The notes: generated from the sequence alone by a model not told the origin. DNA of 64,000 bases from Saccharopolyspora rhizosphaerae (GCF_003931915.1 NZ_RSAA01000020.1:62001-126000), one strand, 5' to 3'; shown: positions 24,725-32,913, counted from the first letter of the stretch. Translations and numbers: made by a program.

Positions 24725-25555
24725 TCACCGCCTTGCGAAGAGGCGCAGGTACTGCGGTAAACCGCGCAGCGGGACCGGTCGCGGCCACGCGTCGGAACGG
24801 AAGTGGGCGTCGGAACCGCCGTCGACGAACACCACGGACCCCACCAGGAAGTCGGCGGCGTCGGAGAGCATGAAGACCACCCAGTCGGCGAGCTGCGAGG
24901 GATCGCCGAACCCGCCTGCCGGAACTGGGAAGGCCTTGACCGCACGCGCTTGGGACGGGTCGGCCAGCTGGCGCTCCAGCAGCGGGGTCAGGATCGCGCC
25001 CGGGGCGAGCGCGTTGAGCCGGATCCCGGCTCCGGCCCACTCGCGCCGCACCGCCGTGCGGCGCACCCAGTGGCTCACCGCGAGCTTCGAGGCGGCGTAG
25101 ATCATCGACGGCGCCGCGGGGCCGAACAGCCGAACGCTGCGCACCGCTTGGCCCGGGTCGTCGCCGAGCAGGGCGCGCACCGCCCGCCGCGGCACGAGCG
25201 GTGTCGTGGTCGTCGAGTTGCTGGAGATCACCACGACCTTGGCGCCGCCCGCCAACGCCGGACGCCAGGCCCGCAGGAGCTCGACCACGCCGAGGTAGTT
25301 GACCTGCGCGATCTGCCGCTCCCGCCCGCGGAGGGGCCCCAGCCCGGCCGCCAGCACCGCACCGTCGAGACGGCCGCCCGCGGCGTCGAGCACCCGGTCG
25401 GCGGCGGTGCGCCTGCCCGACGGGGTGGACAGGTCGGCCTCGACCTCGGCGTCGGCCAGGTCCACGCCGATCACGGTGTGACCGGCCGCGCGCAGCTTGC
25501 TCGCGGCCTCACCGCCCATGCCCGACCTCGACCCGGTGACCGCGTAGGTGCCCAT
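24725..25555 (-). CDS. Short-chain dehydrogenase/reductase
   Basis: 276-residue SDR. The cofactor motif is TGSRSGMG (7-14), the structural motif AAGLG is near 90, VVVISSNS includes the catalytic Ser region, and YAASK gives the catalytic Tyr and Lys. The C-terminus GSVVFVDGGSDA is standard. GGAGG lies 5 nt upstream of the ATG at 25555. It is divergent from a TetR regulator whose presumed operator (25599-25619) covers the shared promoter region, so the SDR and the following reductase are the likely regulated targets. Resembles 3-alpha-hydroxysteroid dehydrogenase/carbonyl reductase types; substrate unknown. Confidence 0.9.
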   Translation of the reverse strand: MGTYAVTGSRSGMGGEAASKLRAAGHTVIGVDLADAEVEADLSTPSGRRTAADRVLDAAGGRLDGAVLAAGLGPLRGRERQIAQVNYLGVVELLRAWRPALAGGAKVVVISSNSTTTTPLVPRRAVRALLGDDPGQAVRSVRLFGPAAPSMIYAASKLAVSHWVRRTAVRREWAGAGIRLNALAPGAILTPLLERQLADPSQARAVKAFPVPAGGFGDPSQLADWVVFMLSDAADFLVGSVVFVDGGSDAHFRSDAWPRPVPLRGLPQYLRLFARR

Positions 25556-25598
25556 TGGTGCCTCCTCCCGCAGCGTCGCGGTCGGAACCCTACCAGCA

Positions 25599-25619
25599 TT
25601 TTGGCGCATGTCGCCAAAA
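25599..25619. promoter_or_regulatory. TetR operator candidate
   Basis: TTTTGGCG and CGCCAAAA form a perfect 8-bp inverted repeat with a 5-nt spacer (CATGT), in the 112 nt between the divergent SDR and TetR genes. The A/T-rich ends stand out in this GC-rich DNA. Size and symmetry fit a TetR dimer site. Confidence 0.65.
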
Positions 25620-25634
25620 ATTTTTGCCGTGCCG

Positions 25635-25661
25635 TTGACCTGCACCGGGGTTCGGTATGGT
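25635..25661 (+). promoter_or_regulatory. Promoter of the TetR gene, probably leaderless
   Basis: TTGACC (25635-25640) and TATGGT (25656-25661) are 15 nt apart, slightly short. The GTG start is 7 nt after the -10 and has no ribosome site, so the transcript probably begins at the start codon. Confidence 0.5.
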
Positions 25662-25667
25662 CGCCGC

Positions 25668-26261
25668 GTGAGCCACAGCGATGCCCCGGCGCCGCAGCGC
25701 GGCCGCCCGACCGTCCTCGACCGCGCCGCCATCGCCGCCGCGACCTTCCGGCTCTGGAGCGAGCGCGGGTACGCCGACGTCGGGTGGAAGGACATCGCCG
25801 AGGCCACCGGCGTCAGCGTCCGCACCCTCGTGCGGCACTTCGCCCACAAGTCCGACATCGCCTGGCTCGGCGTGCCCGCGGCCACCCGCCGGCTCCGCCA
25901 CGCGCTCCACGAGGTCCCCGACGACGTCCCGGTCGACGACGCGGTCCGCCGCGCGATCGTCGCCTCCATCGCCGATGACCCGATGACGCCGGCGGGGCCG
26001 GACTGGATCCGCGTGGTGTGCTCCGAACCCGAACTGGCCGGGACCGCCCCGACCGCCTACCGGCCGTGGATCGCCGAACTCGCCGGGTTCCTCCGCGAGC
26101 GCGTCCCCGGCATCACCCCCGCGTGCGCCACGGCCGTGGCCAGCGGCTACCAGGCCGCGACCTTCGCCGCCCTGGTCAGCTGGTGTGGAACCGGATCGCA
26201 CGACCGCGCCGCAGACGCCGCTGACGAGGCGCTGAGCTGGATGTCCGTCCGTCGTGGCTGA
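25668..26261 (+). CDS. TetR-family transcriptional regulator
   Basis: 197 residues. The N-terminal HTH spans about 16-62: LDRAAIAAATFRLWSERGYA, DVGWKDIAEATGVSVRTLVRH and FAHKSDIAW. The C-terminal ligand domain is alpha-helical and not matched to a named subfamily. Start at GTG 25668, consistent with a leaderless promoter. It most likely represses itself and the divergent SDR/old-yellow-enzyme operon through the inverted repeat at 25599-25619. Confidence 0.85.
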   Translation: MSHSDAPAPQRGRPTVLDRAAIAAATFRLWSERGYADVGWKDIAEATGVSVRTLVRHFAHKSDIAWLGVPAATRRLRHALHEVPDDVPVDDAVRRAIVASIADDPMTPAGPDWIRVVCSEPELAGTAPTAYRPWIAELAGFLRERVPGITPACATAVASGYQAATFAALVSWCGTGSHDRAADAADEALSWMSVRRG

Positions 26262-26385
26262 CCGCCCCGCTGCGCTCGTCCGCGAGCAGCGGGTGCCGCG
26301 CAATCGCCTTTCGAGTCGACGAAATCACATTTCAGCATTCTTCCGCAGTTCGAAAACGGTGGGCGGAGTAGAATTGGCTTTCTGC

Positions 26386-26404
26386 TATACTACTGATGTA
26401 CCAG
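26386..26404 (+). promoter_or_regulatory. Promoter -10 and operator of the GntR gene
   Basis: TATACT (26386-26391) is a near-consensus -10. CTGATGTACCAG (26393-26404) follows at once and resembles the shared palindrome of the betaine promoters with 3 differences. Binding here would cover the transcription start and allow autoregulation. Confidence 0.5.
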
Positions 26405-26446
26405 AATTCGAATGCAGCAGAACTGCGTTCTGATGAAGTCGGGGCG

Positions 26447-27109
26447 ATGATGACTGCGATCGAGGAGCAACCGGCCAACCTGTCCATGGCGGAGAAGGCG
26501 TACCTCGCCATCCGCGACAAGTTGATCATGCTCGACATCCCGCCGATGGCGCCCATCGACGACGCCGCGCTGGCACGGTCGCTCGAGATCGGCCGCACCC
26601 CCGTGCGCGAGGCCCTCAAGCGGCTGGAGATCGACCGGCTGGTCGTGTCGTACCCGCGCCGGGGCACCTTCGCCACAGCCGTGGACATCACCGACCTCGC
26701 CTCCATCTCCGACCTGCGGGTGCACCTCGAACCGCTGGCCGCGCGCCGGGCCGCCGAGGTCGCCGGTGACGACGACCGGGCGGAGATCAGCTCGCTCGTC
26801 GACCGCCTCGACGGCATGGACTTCCGCTCGATGGTCCGCGACGAGATCATGCGCTGGGACCTGCACGTCCACCGCACGATCTACCGAGCCGCCGGCAACC
26901 CGCACCTCGAAGACACCCTGATCCGCTACGACAACCTCGCCACGCGGATCTTCTGCGTCTTCCTCGACCGCATGCAGGACTTCGACAGCCACGTCATGGA
27001 GCACTCGGCCCTGCTGCGCGCCATCGGTGCGCAGCGGGCCGACAAGGCGGAGCAGTTGGCCAGGGAGCACGTCCTCAACTTCGACAAGGCGATGCGGTCC
27101 CTGGTGTGA
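26447..27109 (+). CDS. GntR-family (FadR/FCD) regulator of the betaine island
   Basis: 220 residues. Winged helix: MAEKAYLAIRDKLIMLDIPP, DDAALARSLEIGRTPVREALKRLE and VVSYPRRGTFA. The C-terminal FCD domain has the expected metal/ligand residues in WDLHVHRTIYRAAGN and MEHSALLRAI. An in-frame ATG at 26396 exists but lies within the operator and at the transcription start, so the ATG at 26447 is preferred. Position next to the betaine genes, and a palindrome found at its own promoter and at three promoters of the island, make it the likely repressor of betaine, dimethylglycine and sarcosine breakdown. The ligand is unknown. Confidence 0.85.
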   Translation: MMTAIEEQPANLSMAEKAYLAIRDKLIMLDIPPMAPIDDAALARSLEIGRTPVREALKRLEIDRLVVSYPRRGTFATAVDITDLASISDLRVHLEPLAARRAAEVAGDDDRAEISSLVDRLDGMDFRSMVRDEIMRWDLHVHRTIYRAAGNPHLEDTLIRYDNLATRIFCVFLDRMQDFDSHVMEHSALLRAIGAQRADKAEQLAREHVLNFDKAMRSLV

Positions 27110-27130
27110 ACCGCCCTGTTGAGCTTGCTC

Positions 27131-27310
27131 TGCTCAGCGGTGCGGGTGGCAGGAACCCCCGGAGGGGAGAGCACAGCGGCTCCGTGGCTCCGCTCCGCTC
27201 CTGATGTGTGCCAGCACACGGCGTCGCGGCGCACTCGCCACGAAGCCGCTCAGAACCTGCGGCGGTGCCGGCTGACTGAGTCCCACACCTGACGAAGCGG
27301 CTGCCGCCGC
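27131..27310 (+). repeat. Dispersed intergenic repeat, copy B
   Basis: About 180 nt, same orientation and block order as copy A at 23341-23482, with a ~45-nt different central segment that includes TGTGC-CA-GCACA. It begins 22 nt after the GntR stop, mirroring the position of copy A after the crotonase stop. No gene seen. Confidence 0.75.
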
Positions 27311-27536
27311 GAACCGCCTCGATGCCGTGGGGACTTCTCACGTCGCGGGAATTCGGTGAGTGGTGGGGGATCCTGCGGGGTGACGCTGAGAACAGCGTCT
27401 TCTTCGCCGCGTGCTTCTGCAGCTCCTCGCCGTGGGAACCGCCCCGCATGGCGGCGATCGAGCGAGTCCGGGGTTGCGGGGCGTTTCTCACTCATGTCCT
27501 TCGTGGACAGTTGTTCTTCCGTCGGCTTCTGCAGTC
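27311..27536. other. Non-coding stretch between repeat B and the reductase gene
   Basis: No credible gene. It contains the stem-loop GACGCTG-AGAA-CAGCGTC at 27382-27399 followed on the plus strand by a pyrimidine-rich run. That could end transcription of the convergent genes on either side. Confidence 0.5.
27382..27399. terminator. Stem-loop between convergent GntR and reductase genes
   Basis: Perfect 7-bp stem (GACGCTG / CAGCGTC) with an AGAA tetraloop, followed on the plus strand by TTCTTC. It lies about 140 nt beyond the reductase stop and 270 nt beyond the GntR stop. Confidence 0.45.
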
Positions 27537-28700
27537 CTACAGGCGTTGGGCCAGTTTTCGGCGCCATTGGCCGAAGGGACGGGAGCGGTCTACGGCGAGG
27601 ACGCCGACCGGTTCGTCCGCGGCGTCGAGGTAGAGGGCCAGGAAGTCGCCGGTCTCGAGGTCGCCCTCCTCGACCTGGACGGTGCAGTCCTCGGTGCGGT
27701 GCCCGGCGAACTGGATCTTGTGCCCGTACTGGTCGGACCAGAAGTAGGGCACCGCGTGGTGCTTCGGAGCCGAACGCTCGCGGCCGAGCAGCGCCGCGAC
27801 GGCCGCAGCCGGCTGCTGCAGCGCGTTGGTCCAGTGCTCCAGCCGCATCGGCCGCGCCGTGTAGTCCCGGAAGGAGCAGGCGCAGTCCCCCGCGGCCACC
27901 ACCTCCGGCAGGAGGGTGCGCCCCGCGGCGTCGGTGCGGACACCAGCGTCGAGGTCGATCCCCGAGCCCGCCAGCCACTCGGTGTTGGGCTCGGCGCCGA
28001 TCCCGACCACCACGACGTCGGCGGGGAGTTCGCGCCCGTCCGACAGCCGCACACCGCTCACCCGTGACTCCCCGACCAGCTCGGAGAGGCCGGAGAGCGC
28101 GTGCACCCGCACACCGTGGCGAGCGTGCAGGCGGGCGCACACCTCGCCCATCTCCGCGCCGAGCGCGCGCCGCAGCGGCACCGGCCCGTTGTCGACGAGG
28201 TCGACCTCGCAGCCCAGGCCGACCGCCGTCGAGGCGACCTCGGCGCCGATGAACCCGCCTCCGACGATCACCAGCCGGGCACCGGGAACCAGGTCGGCCC
28301 GCAGCGCGATCGCGTCGTCGAGGGTGCGCAGCGCGTGCACTCCTGCCAGGTGCGCGCCGGGGAGCTCGCGCGCCCGCGCACCGGTCGCCAGCACGACCCC
28401 GTCGGTGGTGACGCGGGTGCCGTCGGCGAGCACGACCGCGCGGTCAGCGGCGTCCAGGGCGGCGGCGGGCCGCCCGAGCCGCCAGTCGACGTCGAGCTCG
28501 TCGTCGTCGGAGTCGGTGAGGCGGAGGTCGTCCTCGTCCGCGGTCCCGGCCAGGAACTCCTTGGACAGCGGTGGCCGGTCGTAGGGCGGGTGCGGTTCGT
28601 CGCCGATGGCCGTGATCCGGCCGTCGTACCCCTGCTCGCGCAGCGCGCGGATCGCCGAGAGGCCGGCGAGCGAGGCCCCGACGACGGTGATGTGCCGCAT
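27537..28700 (-). CDS. FAD-dependent ferredoxin reductase (Rieske oxygenase system)
   Basis: 387-residue reductase of the rhodocoxin/putidaredoxin reductase type. FAD motif ITVVGASLAGLSAIRALREQ at the N-terminus, VVLATGAR, the NAD(P)-binding VIVGGGFIGAEVAS, and AAGDCACS for the FAD pyrophosphate. The C-terminal domain includes YFWSDQYGHKIQFAG. It passes electrons from NAD(P)H to the Rieske ferredoxin encoded directly upstream (start overlaps that stop by 1 nt). Together they probably serve the glycine betaine oxygenase encoded at 30894-32033. Confidence 0.9.
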   Translation of the reverse strand: MRHITVVGASLAGLSAIRALREQGYDGRITAIGDEPHPPYDRPPLSKEFLAGTADEDDLRLTDSDDDELDVDWRLGRPAAALDAADRAVVLADGTRVTTDGVVLATGARARELPGAHLAGVHALRTLDDAIALRADLVPGARLVIVGGGFIGAEVASTAVGLGCEVDLVDNGPVPLRRALGAEMGEVCARLHARHGVRVHALSGLSELVGESRVSGVRLSDGRELPADVVVVGIGAEPNTEWLAGSGIDLDAGVRTDAAGRTLLPEVVAAGDCACSFRDYTARPMRLEHWTNALQQPAAAVAALLGRERSAPKHHAVPYFWSDQYGHKIQFAGHRTEDCTVQVEEGDLETGDFLALYLDAADEPVGVLAVDRSRPFGQWRRKLAQRL

Positions 28701-29035
28701 TAGACCACTTCCTCCGGCACCGCGCCGCCCACGCGGGACGACTCGTGCACGTAGACCAGGCCGTCCTCGACCGACACGACGTGGGTGCGGACCGGCTTCT
28801 TGGCGGGCGGACCGCTCGGCATCCCGGTCTTCAAGTCGAAACACGCAGCGTGCAGCGGACATTCAACCGCGCAGCCCTCCAGCCACCCGTCGGACAGCGA
28901 CGCGTCCTGGTGCGAGCAGGTGTCGTCGATGGCGTAGAGCTCCCCGTCCACGTTGAACACCGCGATCGCCACGTCACCGTGCACGCGGACCGACTCCCCC
29001 GGTGGCAGATCGCCCAGCTCACCAACCAAGATCAT
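28700..29035 (-). CDS. Rieske-type [2Fe-2S] ferredoxin
   Basis: 111 residues forming a single Rieske domain. Cluster ligands are in CSHQDASLSDG and CPLHAACFD (C-x-H...C-x2-H). GELGDLPPGESV and FNVDGELYAIDDTC are typical of ferredoxins of bacterial aromatic-ring dioxygenases. AGGAGG lies 4 nt before the ATG at 29035; a longer reading frame upstream is not used. It would carry single electrons from the reductase encoded next to the Rieske oxygenase. An inverted repeat (29045-29082) lies just upstream. Confidence 0.92.
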   Translation of the reverse strand: MILVGELGDLPPGESVRVHGDVAIAVFNVDGELYAIDDTCSHQDASLSDGWLEGCAVECPLHAACFDLKTGMPSGPPAKKPVRTHVVSVEDGLVYVHESSRVGGAVPEEVV

Positions 29036-29044
29036 GACGCCTCC

Positions 29045-29082
29045 TGTTGCAGATAGCGGAACACCGCGTGCTATGCGCAACA
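29045..29082. promoter_or_regulatory. Inverted repeat upstream of the ferredoxin gene
   Basis: TGTTGCAGATAG (29045-29056) and CTATGCGCAACA (29071-29082) are inverted with 10 of 12 matches and a 14-nt spacer. The pattern TGTTGCgcATA resembles IclR-type half-sites. It adjoins the ribosome site, so it could be an operator unrelated to the GntR palindrome. Confidence 0.4.
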
Positions 29083-29226
29083 ACAGGATGGAGGTCCGCG
29101 ACCCGCTCGTCAATGGGGAAATCCGTTCGGGGCAACGGGTTCTCCCGTCCACGGCGCCAGCGGGCGCGCGTCGTCGCGAGGCCGCCGACGAGACGTGGCG
29201 ACCCCGTGGTCGGATGCGTGGAGGAC

Positions 29227-29255
29227 TTGATTCGGCGACGCCGAGGGGATACCTT
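29227..29255 (+). promoter_or_regulatory. Promoter of the ProP-like transporter gene
   Basis: TTGATT (29227-29232) and TACCTT (29250-29255) with a 17-nt spacer. The same TACCTT -10 is used by the dmgO and soxB promoters. Confidence 0.65.
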
Positions 29256-29256
29256 C

Positions 29257-29282
29257 TCGACAACAGATATATCAGTTGTCGA
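29257..29282. promoter_or_regulatory. GntR-type operator, 26-bp palindrome
   Basis: Near-perfect palindrome: the core CAGATATATCAG (29264-29275) is flanked by TCGACAA and TTGTCGA. Only the A/A pair on each side of the central GATATATC breaks symmetry. The core centre lies 14-15 nt after the -10, so it spans the transcription start. Confidence 0.7.
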
Positions 29283-29352
29283 ACGCGGTCACAACCGCGC
29301 GCCGCCACGAGGACCGCGGCCCCAGCGCTGCGCCGCACCCGGGGGAACCCTG

Positions 29353-30783
29353 ATGACCGATCGCCCCAGACGGCCTCGGCGAGGCCTGAGACCACCTGTC
29401 GTGCAAGAGGAACGCACGGTCCACCGGGCGGTCGCGGCGGCATCGGTGGGCAACGTGGCCGAGTGGTACGACTTCGGCATCTACTCCTACCTGGCCGCGG
29501 GGGTGCTCGACCGGGTCTTCTTCTCCGACTTCGGGCCGTGGGCGGCCGTCTACACCCTCGGCGCGTTCGCCGCCGCGTTCGTGATGCGCCCGCTGGGCGG
29601 CTTCGTCTTCGGCCGGCTCGCGGACCGGTTCGGCCGCACGAAGGTCCTGTCCGCCACGGTGCTGATGATGGCGGGGGCCACCGTGCTGCTCGGCCTCGTC
29701 CCCGGTTCGGGTGCGGTCGGCTGGCTGGCTCCCCTGCTGGTGCTGCTCATCCGGATGTTGCAAGGCTTCTCCGCGGGCGGCGAGTACACCGGAGCCCTGA
29801 CGCTGATCGCCGAGTACGCACCGGACCGGCGACGCGGTTTCTTCGGCAGCTGGCTGGAGTTCAGCACCCTGGCGGGTTACACCCTCGGCGCGGGCACCTG
29901 CGGCGCGGTGATCGCCCTCCTGCCGTCCGAGGACCTGCTGTCCTGGGGGTGGCGGGTGCCGTTCCTGCTCGCGCTTCCGCTCGGGATCGTCGGCCTCTAC
30001 CTGCGCATCCGGCTCGAGGACACCCCGGCGTTCCGGCAGCTCATGGAGCGCTCCCCGGTGCTGGCCACGATGTCGACTCGACGTGCGGTGCAGATCGTGC
30101 GCCGCCACTACCGGACGCCCGCGCTGGTCGCAGCCGGGGTGATCGTGGCCTGGAACGTCACCAACTACGTGCTGACCAACTACGCGCCGACCTACCTCAC
30201 CAGCACGCTCCCCCGCCACGGCGGAGGAGGCACCAGCGGTGCCGTCACCACCGGGTTGCTGGTGGCGGTCATGGTGGTGATGCTGTGCGCCGTCGTGGGC
30301 GTGGGCAGGCTCAGCGATCGCATCGGCCGCAAACCGGTCCTGATGACCGGCAGCGTCGCGCTGGTGCTGCTCGGACTGCCGGCGGTGTGGTTGCTGCGCG
30401 AGGGGATCGCAGGCCAGGCGCTCGGGCTGCTGATCGTGGGCCTGTGCCTGGTGTGCTTCGCGGCCGTCTCCCCCTCGACGCTGCCCGCCCTGTTCCCGAC
30501 GATGATCCGCTGCAGCAGCCTCGCGGTCATCTTCAACCTCTCGGTGTCGCTGTTCGCCGGCACCGCTCCGACGATCATCGAGGCCGCGGTGACCGCGACC
30601 GGCGACCTCGACTGGCCGGGTTACTACCTCGTCGGCGCCGGGGTCGTCGGCATCGTCGCCACGCACTTCCTGCGGGAGCACGCAGGGAGGCCCCTCGACG
30701 GGGCCGCTCCGCTGACTTCCAGCGCCGAGCTCCCGCCCCCGCCGCTGTCGGAGGACGGCGTGCCGCTGGAGCTGCCCCGCTGA
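29353..30783 (+). CDS. MFS osmolyte symporter (ProP-like)
   Basis: 476 residues with about 12 membrane helices, MHS family. Characteristic segments are GNVAEWYDFGIYSYLAAGVL, RPLGGFVFGRLADRFGRTKVL, LIRMLQGFSAGGEYTGA and the SWGWRVPFLLALPLG helix after the central loop. ProP-type members import glycine betaine and proline with protons. The setting inside a betaine-catabolic island, under the shared operator, supports betaine or dimethylglycine as substrate. The ATG at 29353 follows a weak GGGGGAA site, with a leader of about 90 nt. Confidence 0.87.
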   Translation: MTDRPRRPRRGLRPPVVQEERTVHRAVAAASVGNVAEWYDFGIYSYLAAGVLDRVFFSDFGPWAAVYTLGAFAAAFVMRPLGGFVFGRLADRFGRTKVLSATVLMMAGATVLLGLVPGSGAVGWLAPLLVLLIRMLQGFSAGGEYTGALTLIAEYAPDRRRGFFGSWLEFSTLAGYTLGAGTCGAVIALLPSEDLLSWGWRVPFLLALPLGIVGLYLRIRLEDTPAFRQLMERSPVLATMSTRRAVQIVRRHYRTPALVAAGVIVAWNVTNYVLTNYAPTYLTSTLPRHGGGGTSGAVTTGLLVAVMVVMLCAVVGVGRLSDRIGRKPVLMTGSVALVLLGLPAVWLLREGIAGQALGLLIVGLCLVCFAAVSPSTLPALFPTMIRCSSLAVIFNLSVSLFAGTAPTIIEAAVTATGDLDWPGYYLVGAGVVGIVATHFLREHAGRPLDGAAPLTSSAELPPPPLSEDGVPLELPR

Positions 30784-30893
30784 GCGTTGCGCCGCAACGA
30801 CATCAGCGGTCCCAGGACGGACTCCTCTCCCCGGTGGGCGGACGACGGGTGGCCCCGCACCGGACTCGGTGCGGGGCTGCCCGGGTGCTGCGC

Positions 30894-32033
30894 TCAGCCC
30901 GTGCGTTCCCGGACCCAGTCGTGGAACTCGGTGATGTGGTGCTCGCTGGGCACGAGCACGCCGCCCGCGGCGTAGGAGCGTGAACCCATCGCCAGCTGGC
31001 AGCGCTCGCAGGCTTCGAAGTCCTGCTGGTTGACGCGGTGGAACAGCTCCACCGAGCGCTCGATGTCCGCTCCCGAGTCGACCACCTCCGGCAGGTACAG
31101 CCAATCGCAGCGCACCAGCGTGCGGTCCGGCGCCAGCGGGAACATCCGGTGGAAGACGACGTGGTCGGGCACGAGGTTGATGAACACCTGCGGCCGCACG
31201 GTGATGGCGTAGTACCGGCGGTCCTGCTCCTCGTTCACGCCCGGCAACTTGGTCAGCCCGGCCGAACCGTCCACCGTGAACCCCTCGACGTCCTCGCCGA
31301 ACTCGGCGCCGTGTCCCACGAAGTACTGCGCGGCCAGGCCATCGGCGAACTCCGGGAGCACGTCGGTGAGCTCGGGGTGGATCGTGGCGCAGTGGTAGCA
31401 CTCCATGAAGTTCTCGACGATCTGCTTCCAGTTCGCCTGCACGTCGTACTCGACACGCCTGCCCAGCTTCAGGTCCGCGACCTGGTACCCCACGATCGCG
31501 TCCGGAGTGCCCAGCCGGGTGGCGACGTCGCCGATGACGGTGTCCTCGAACGAGGGCGGCTCGTCGGCCAGGCACAGCCACACGTAGCCGAGCCATTCGC
31601 GCACGTGCACCTCGTGCAGGCCGTACCGGGTGCGGTCGACGTCGTCCATCGCACCGAGGTTGGGCGCGGCGATCAGAGCGCCGTCCAGGGAGTAGGTCCA
31701 GGCGTGGTACGGGCACTGGAAGGACCGGCGGACCTCGCCCTCCTCCTCGGTGCACAAGCGAGCACCGCGGTGCCGGCACACGTTGAGGTAGGCCTTGACG
31801 GCGCCGGTGCGGCCCCGCGTGACCAGGACGCTCTCACGTCCGATCTGGACGGTCTCGAACGTGCCCGGCCCGGTCAGGTCCGCGCTGCGCACGGCGCAGA
31901 ACCAGCTCGCCTCGAAGATCGTGGCCTGCTCCAGGCGGAAGATCCCGGGGTCGGTGTAGTAGTGGCCCGGCAGCGTCTCGCGCAGGCTCTCGGGAAGCGG
32001 GGACTCGGTGGTGGGGAGCTCACCGGTGGTCAT
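30894..32033 (-). CDS. gbcA: Glycine betaine monooxygenase, Rieske oxygenase component (GbcA-like)
   Basis: 379 residues. Rieske cluster ligands: Cys86 and His88 in CRHRG, Cys107 and His110 in CPYH. The mononuclear iron site is in NWKQIVENFMECYHCATIHPEL with His214 and His219. This is the arrangement of GbcA/carnitine-oxygenase type alpha subunits, which demethylate glycine betaine to dimethylglycine with release of formaldehyde. The ATG at 32033 has GAGAGG 9 nt upstream; a TTG 9 nt earlier is less likely. Last gene of dmgO-sdaA-purU-gbcA. A classical GbcB reductase is absent; the ferredoxin and reductase at 27537-29035 are the likely electron donors. Confidence 0.87.
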   Translation of the reverse strand: MTTGELPTTESPLPESLRETLPGHYYTDPGIFRLEQATIFEASWFCAVRSADLTGPGTFETVQIGRESVLVTRGRTGAVKAYLNVCRHRGARLCTEEEGEVRRSFQCPYHAWTYSLDGALIAAPNLGAMDDVDRTRYGLHEVHVREWLGYVWLCLADEPPSFEDTVIGDVATRLGTPDAIVGYQVADLKLGRRVEYDVQANWKQIVENFMECYHCATIHPELTDVLPEFADGLAAQYFVGHGAEFGEDVEGFTVDGSAGLTKLPGVNEEQDRRYYAITVRPQVFINLVPDHVVFHRMFPLAPDRTLVRCDWLYLPEVVDSGADIERSVELFHRVNQQDFEACERCQLAMGSRSYAAGGVLVPSEHHITEFHDWVRERTG

Positions 32034-32066
32034 GGGCGACAACCTCTCAGCGCAGGGGGAGGACTT

Positions 32067-32903
32067 TCACGGGAACACGACGGTGCTGGTGCCGTTGAGC
32101 TGGACTCGGTGCTCGCAGTGCCAGCGCACCGCGCGGGACAGCGCGAGCGCTTCGGCGTCCCTGCCGACGGTCTGCAGGGCTTTCGGGTCGTGGGTGTGGT
32201 CGATGCGGATGACCTCCTGCTCGATGATCGGCCCTTCGTCGAGGTCGGGGGTGACGTAGTGGGCGGTGGCGCCGACGAGCTTCACGCCCCGGTCGTAGGC
32301 CTGGTGGTAGGGCTTCGCGCCCTTGAACCCGGGCAGGAACGAGTGGTGGATGTTGATCGCGCGGCCGTGCAGCGCCTTGCAGGTCTGGTCGGAGAGCACT
32401 TGCATGTACCGGGCGAGCACGACGAGTTCGGCGGCGTGGTCGTCGACCACCTGCAGCAACCGCGCCTCGGCCGCCGGCTTGGTCTCCGGCGTGACCGGGA
32501 TGTGGTGGAACGGCAGCCCGGCGGCCTCGGCCATCGGGCGCAGGTCCACGTGGTTGGAGACCACGGCGACGATCTCGGCGCCCAGCCCACCCGCGCGCCA
32601 GCGGTAGATCAGGTCGTTGAGGCAGTGCCCCAGCTTCGACACCATCACCAGCACCCGGGCAGGTCGGTCGGGGTGGAAGGCGTAGTCCATCGCGAAGTCC
32701 GCCGCCACCTGCTCGAACCCGCGTGAGAGGTGCTCGAGGTCGGCGTCCCCGGTGGCCTGCACGCGCAGGAACAGCCGCCCGCGCACGGCGTCGTCGAACT
32801 GGCGGTACTCGCCGATGTCGCACCCGCGCTCGAACAGGAACGAGCTGACGGCCTGGACGATGCCCGTGCGGTTCGGGCAGCTCAAGGTGAGGGTGAACGT
32901 CAC
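32067..32903 (-). CDS. purU: Formyltetrahydrofolate deformylase
   Basis: 278 residues. An N-terminal ACT domain (LSCPNRTGIVQAVSSFLFERG, DIGEYRQFDD) precedes the formyl-hydrolase domain with INIHHSFLPGFKGAKPYHQAY and VGATAHYVTPDLDEGPII, which carry the His and Asp of the active site. It hydrolyses 10-formyl-THF to formate and THF. In sarcosine/betaine clusters purU frees THF from the methyl groups captured during oxidation, which keeps the two folate-linked oxidases running. It follows sdaA by 10 nt. Confidence 0.94.
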   Translation of the reverse strand: MTFTLTLSCPNRTGIVQAVSSFLFERGCDIGEYRQFDDAVRGRLFLRVQATGDADLEHLSRGFEQVAADFAMDYAFHPDRPARVLVMVSKLGHCLNDLIYRWRAGGLGAEIVAVVSNHVDLRPMAEAAGLPFHHIPVTPETKPAAEARLLQVVDDHAAELVVLARYMQVLSDQTCKALHGRAINIHHSFLPGFKGAKPYHQAYDRGVKLVGATAHYVTPDLDEGPIIEQEVIRIDHTHDPKALQTVGRDAEALALSRAVRWHCEHRVQLNGTSTVVFP

Positions 32904-32913
32904 GGGATTCTCC

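Larger units (their letters stand above)
29036..29352. other. Divergent control region, ferredoxin / MFS transporter
   Basis: 317 nt without a gene. It holds an imperfect inverted repeat next to the ferredoxin start (29045-29082) and, 140 nt further right, the promoter and large palindrome of the transporter gene (29227-29282). Confidence 0.6.

Noticed and set aside
26396-26446. ATG at 26396 as the GntR start
   Set aside because: It lies within the operator and at the expected transcription start just 5 nt after a strong -10 box.
27250-28140. Possible small gene in the region after repeat B
   Set aside because: Out of frame with the ferredoxin reductase, no ribosome site and sequence resembles shadow translation.
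29272-31779. Long minus-strand open frame, about 835 codons
   Set aside because: It covers the MFS gene in antisense and the Rieske gene out of frame; both real genes have clear motifs.
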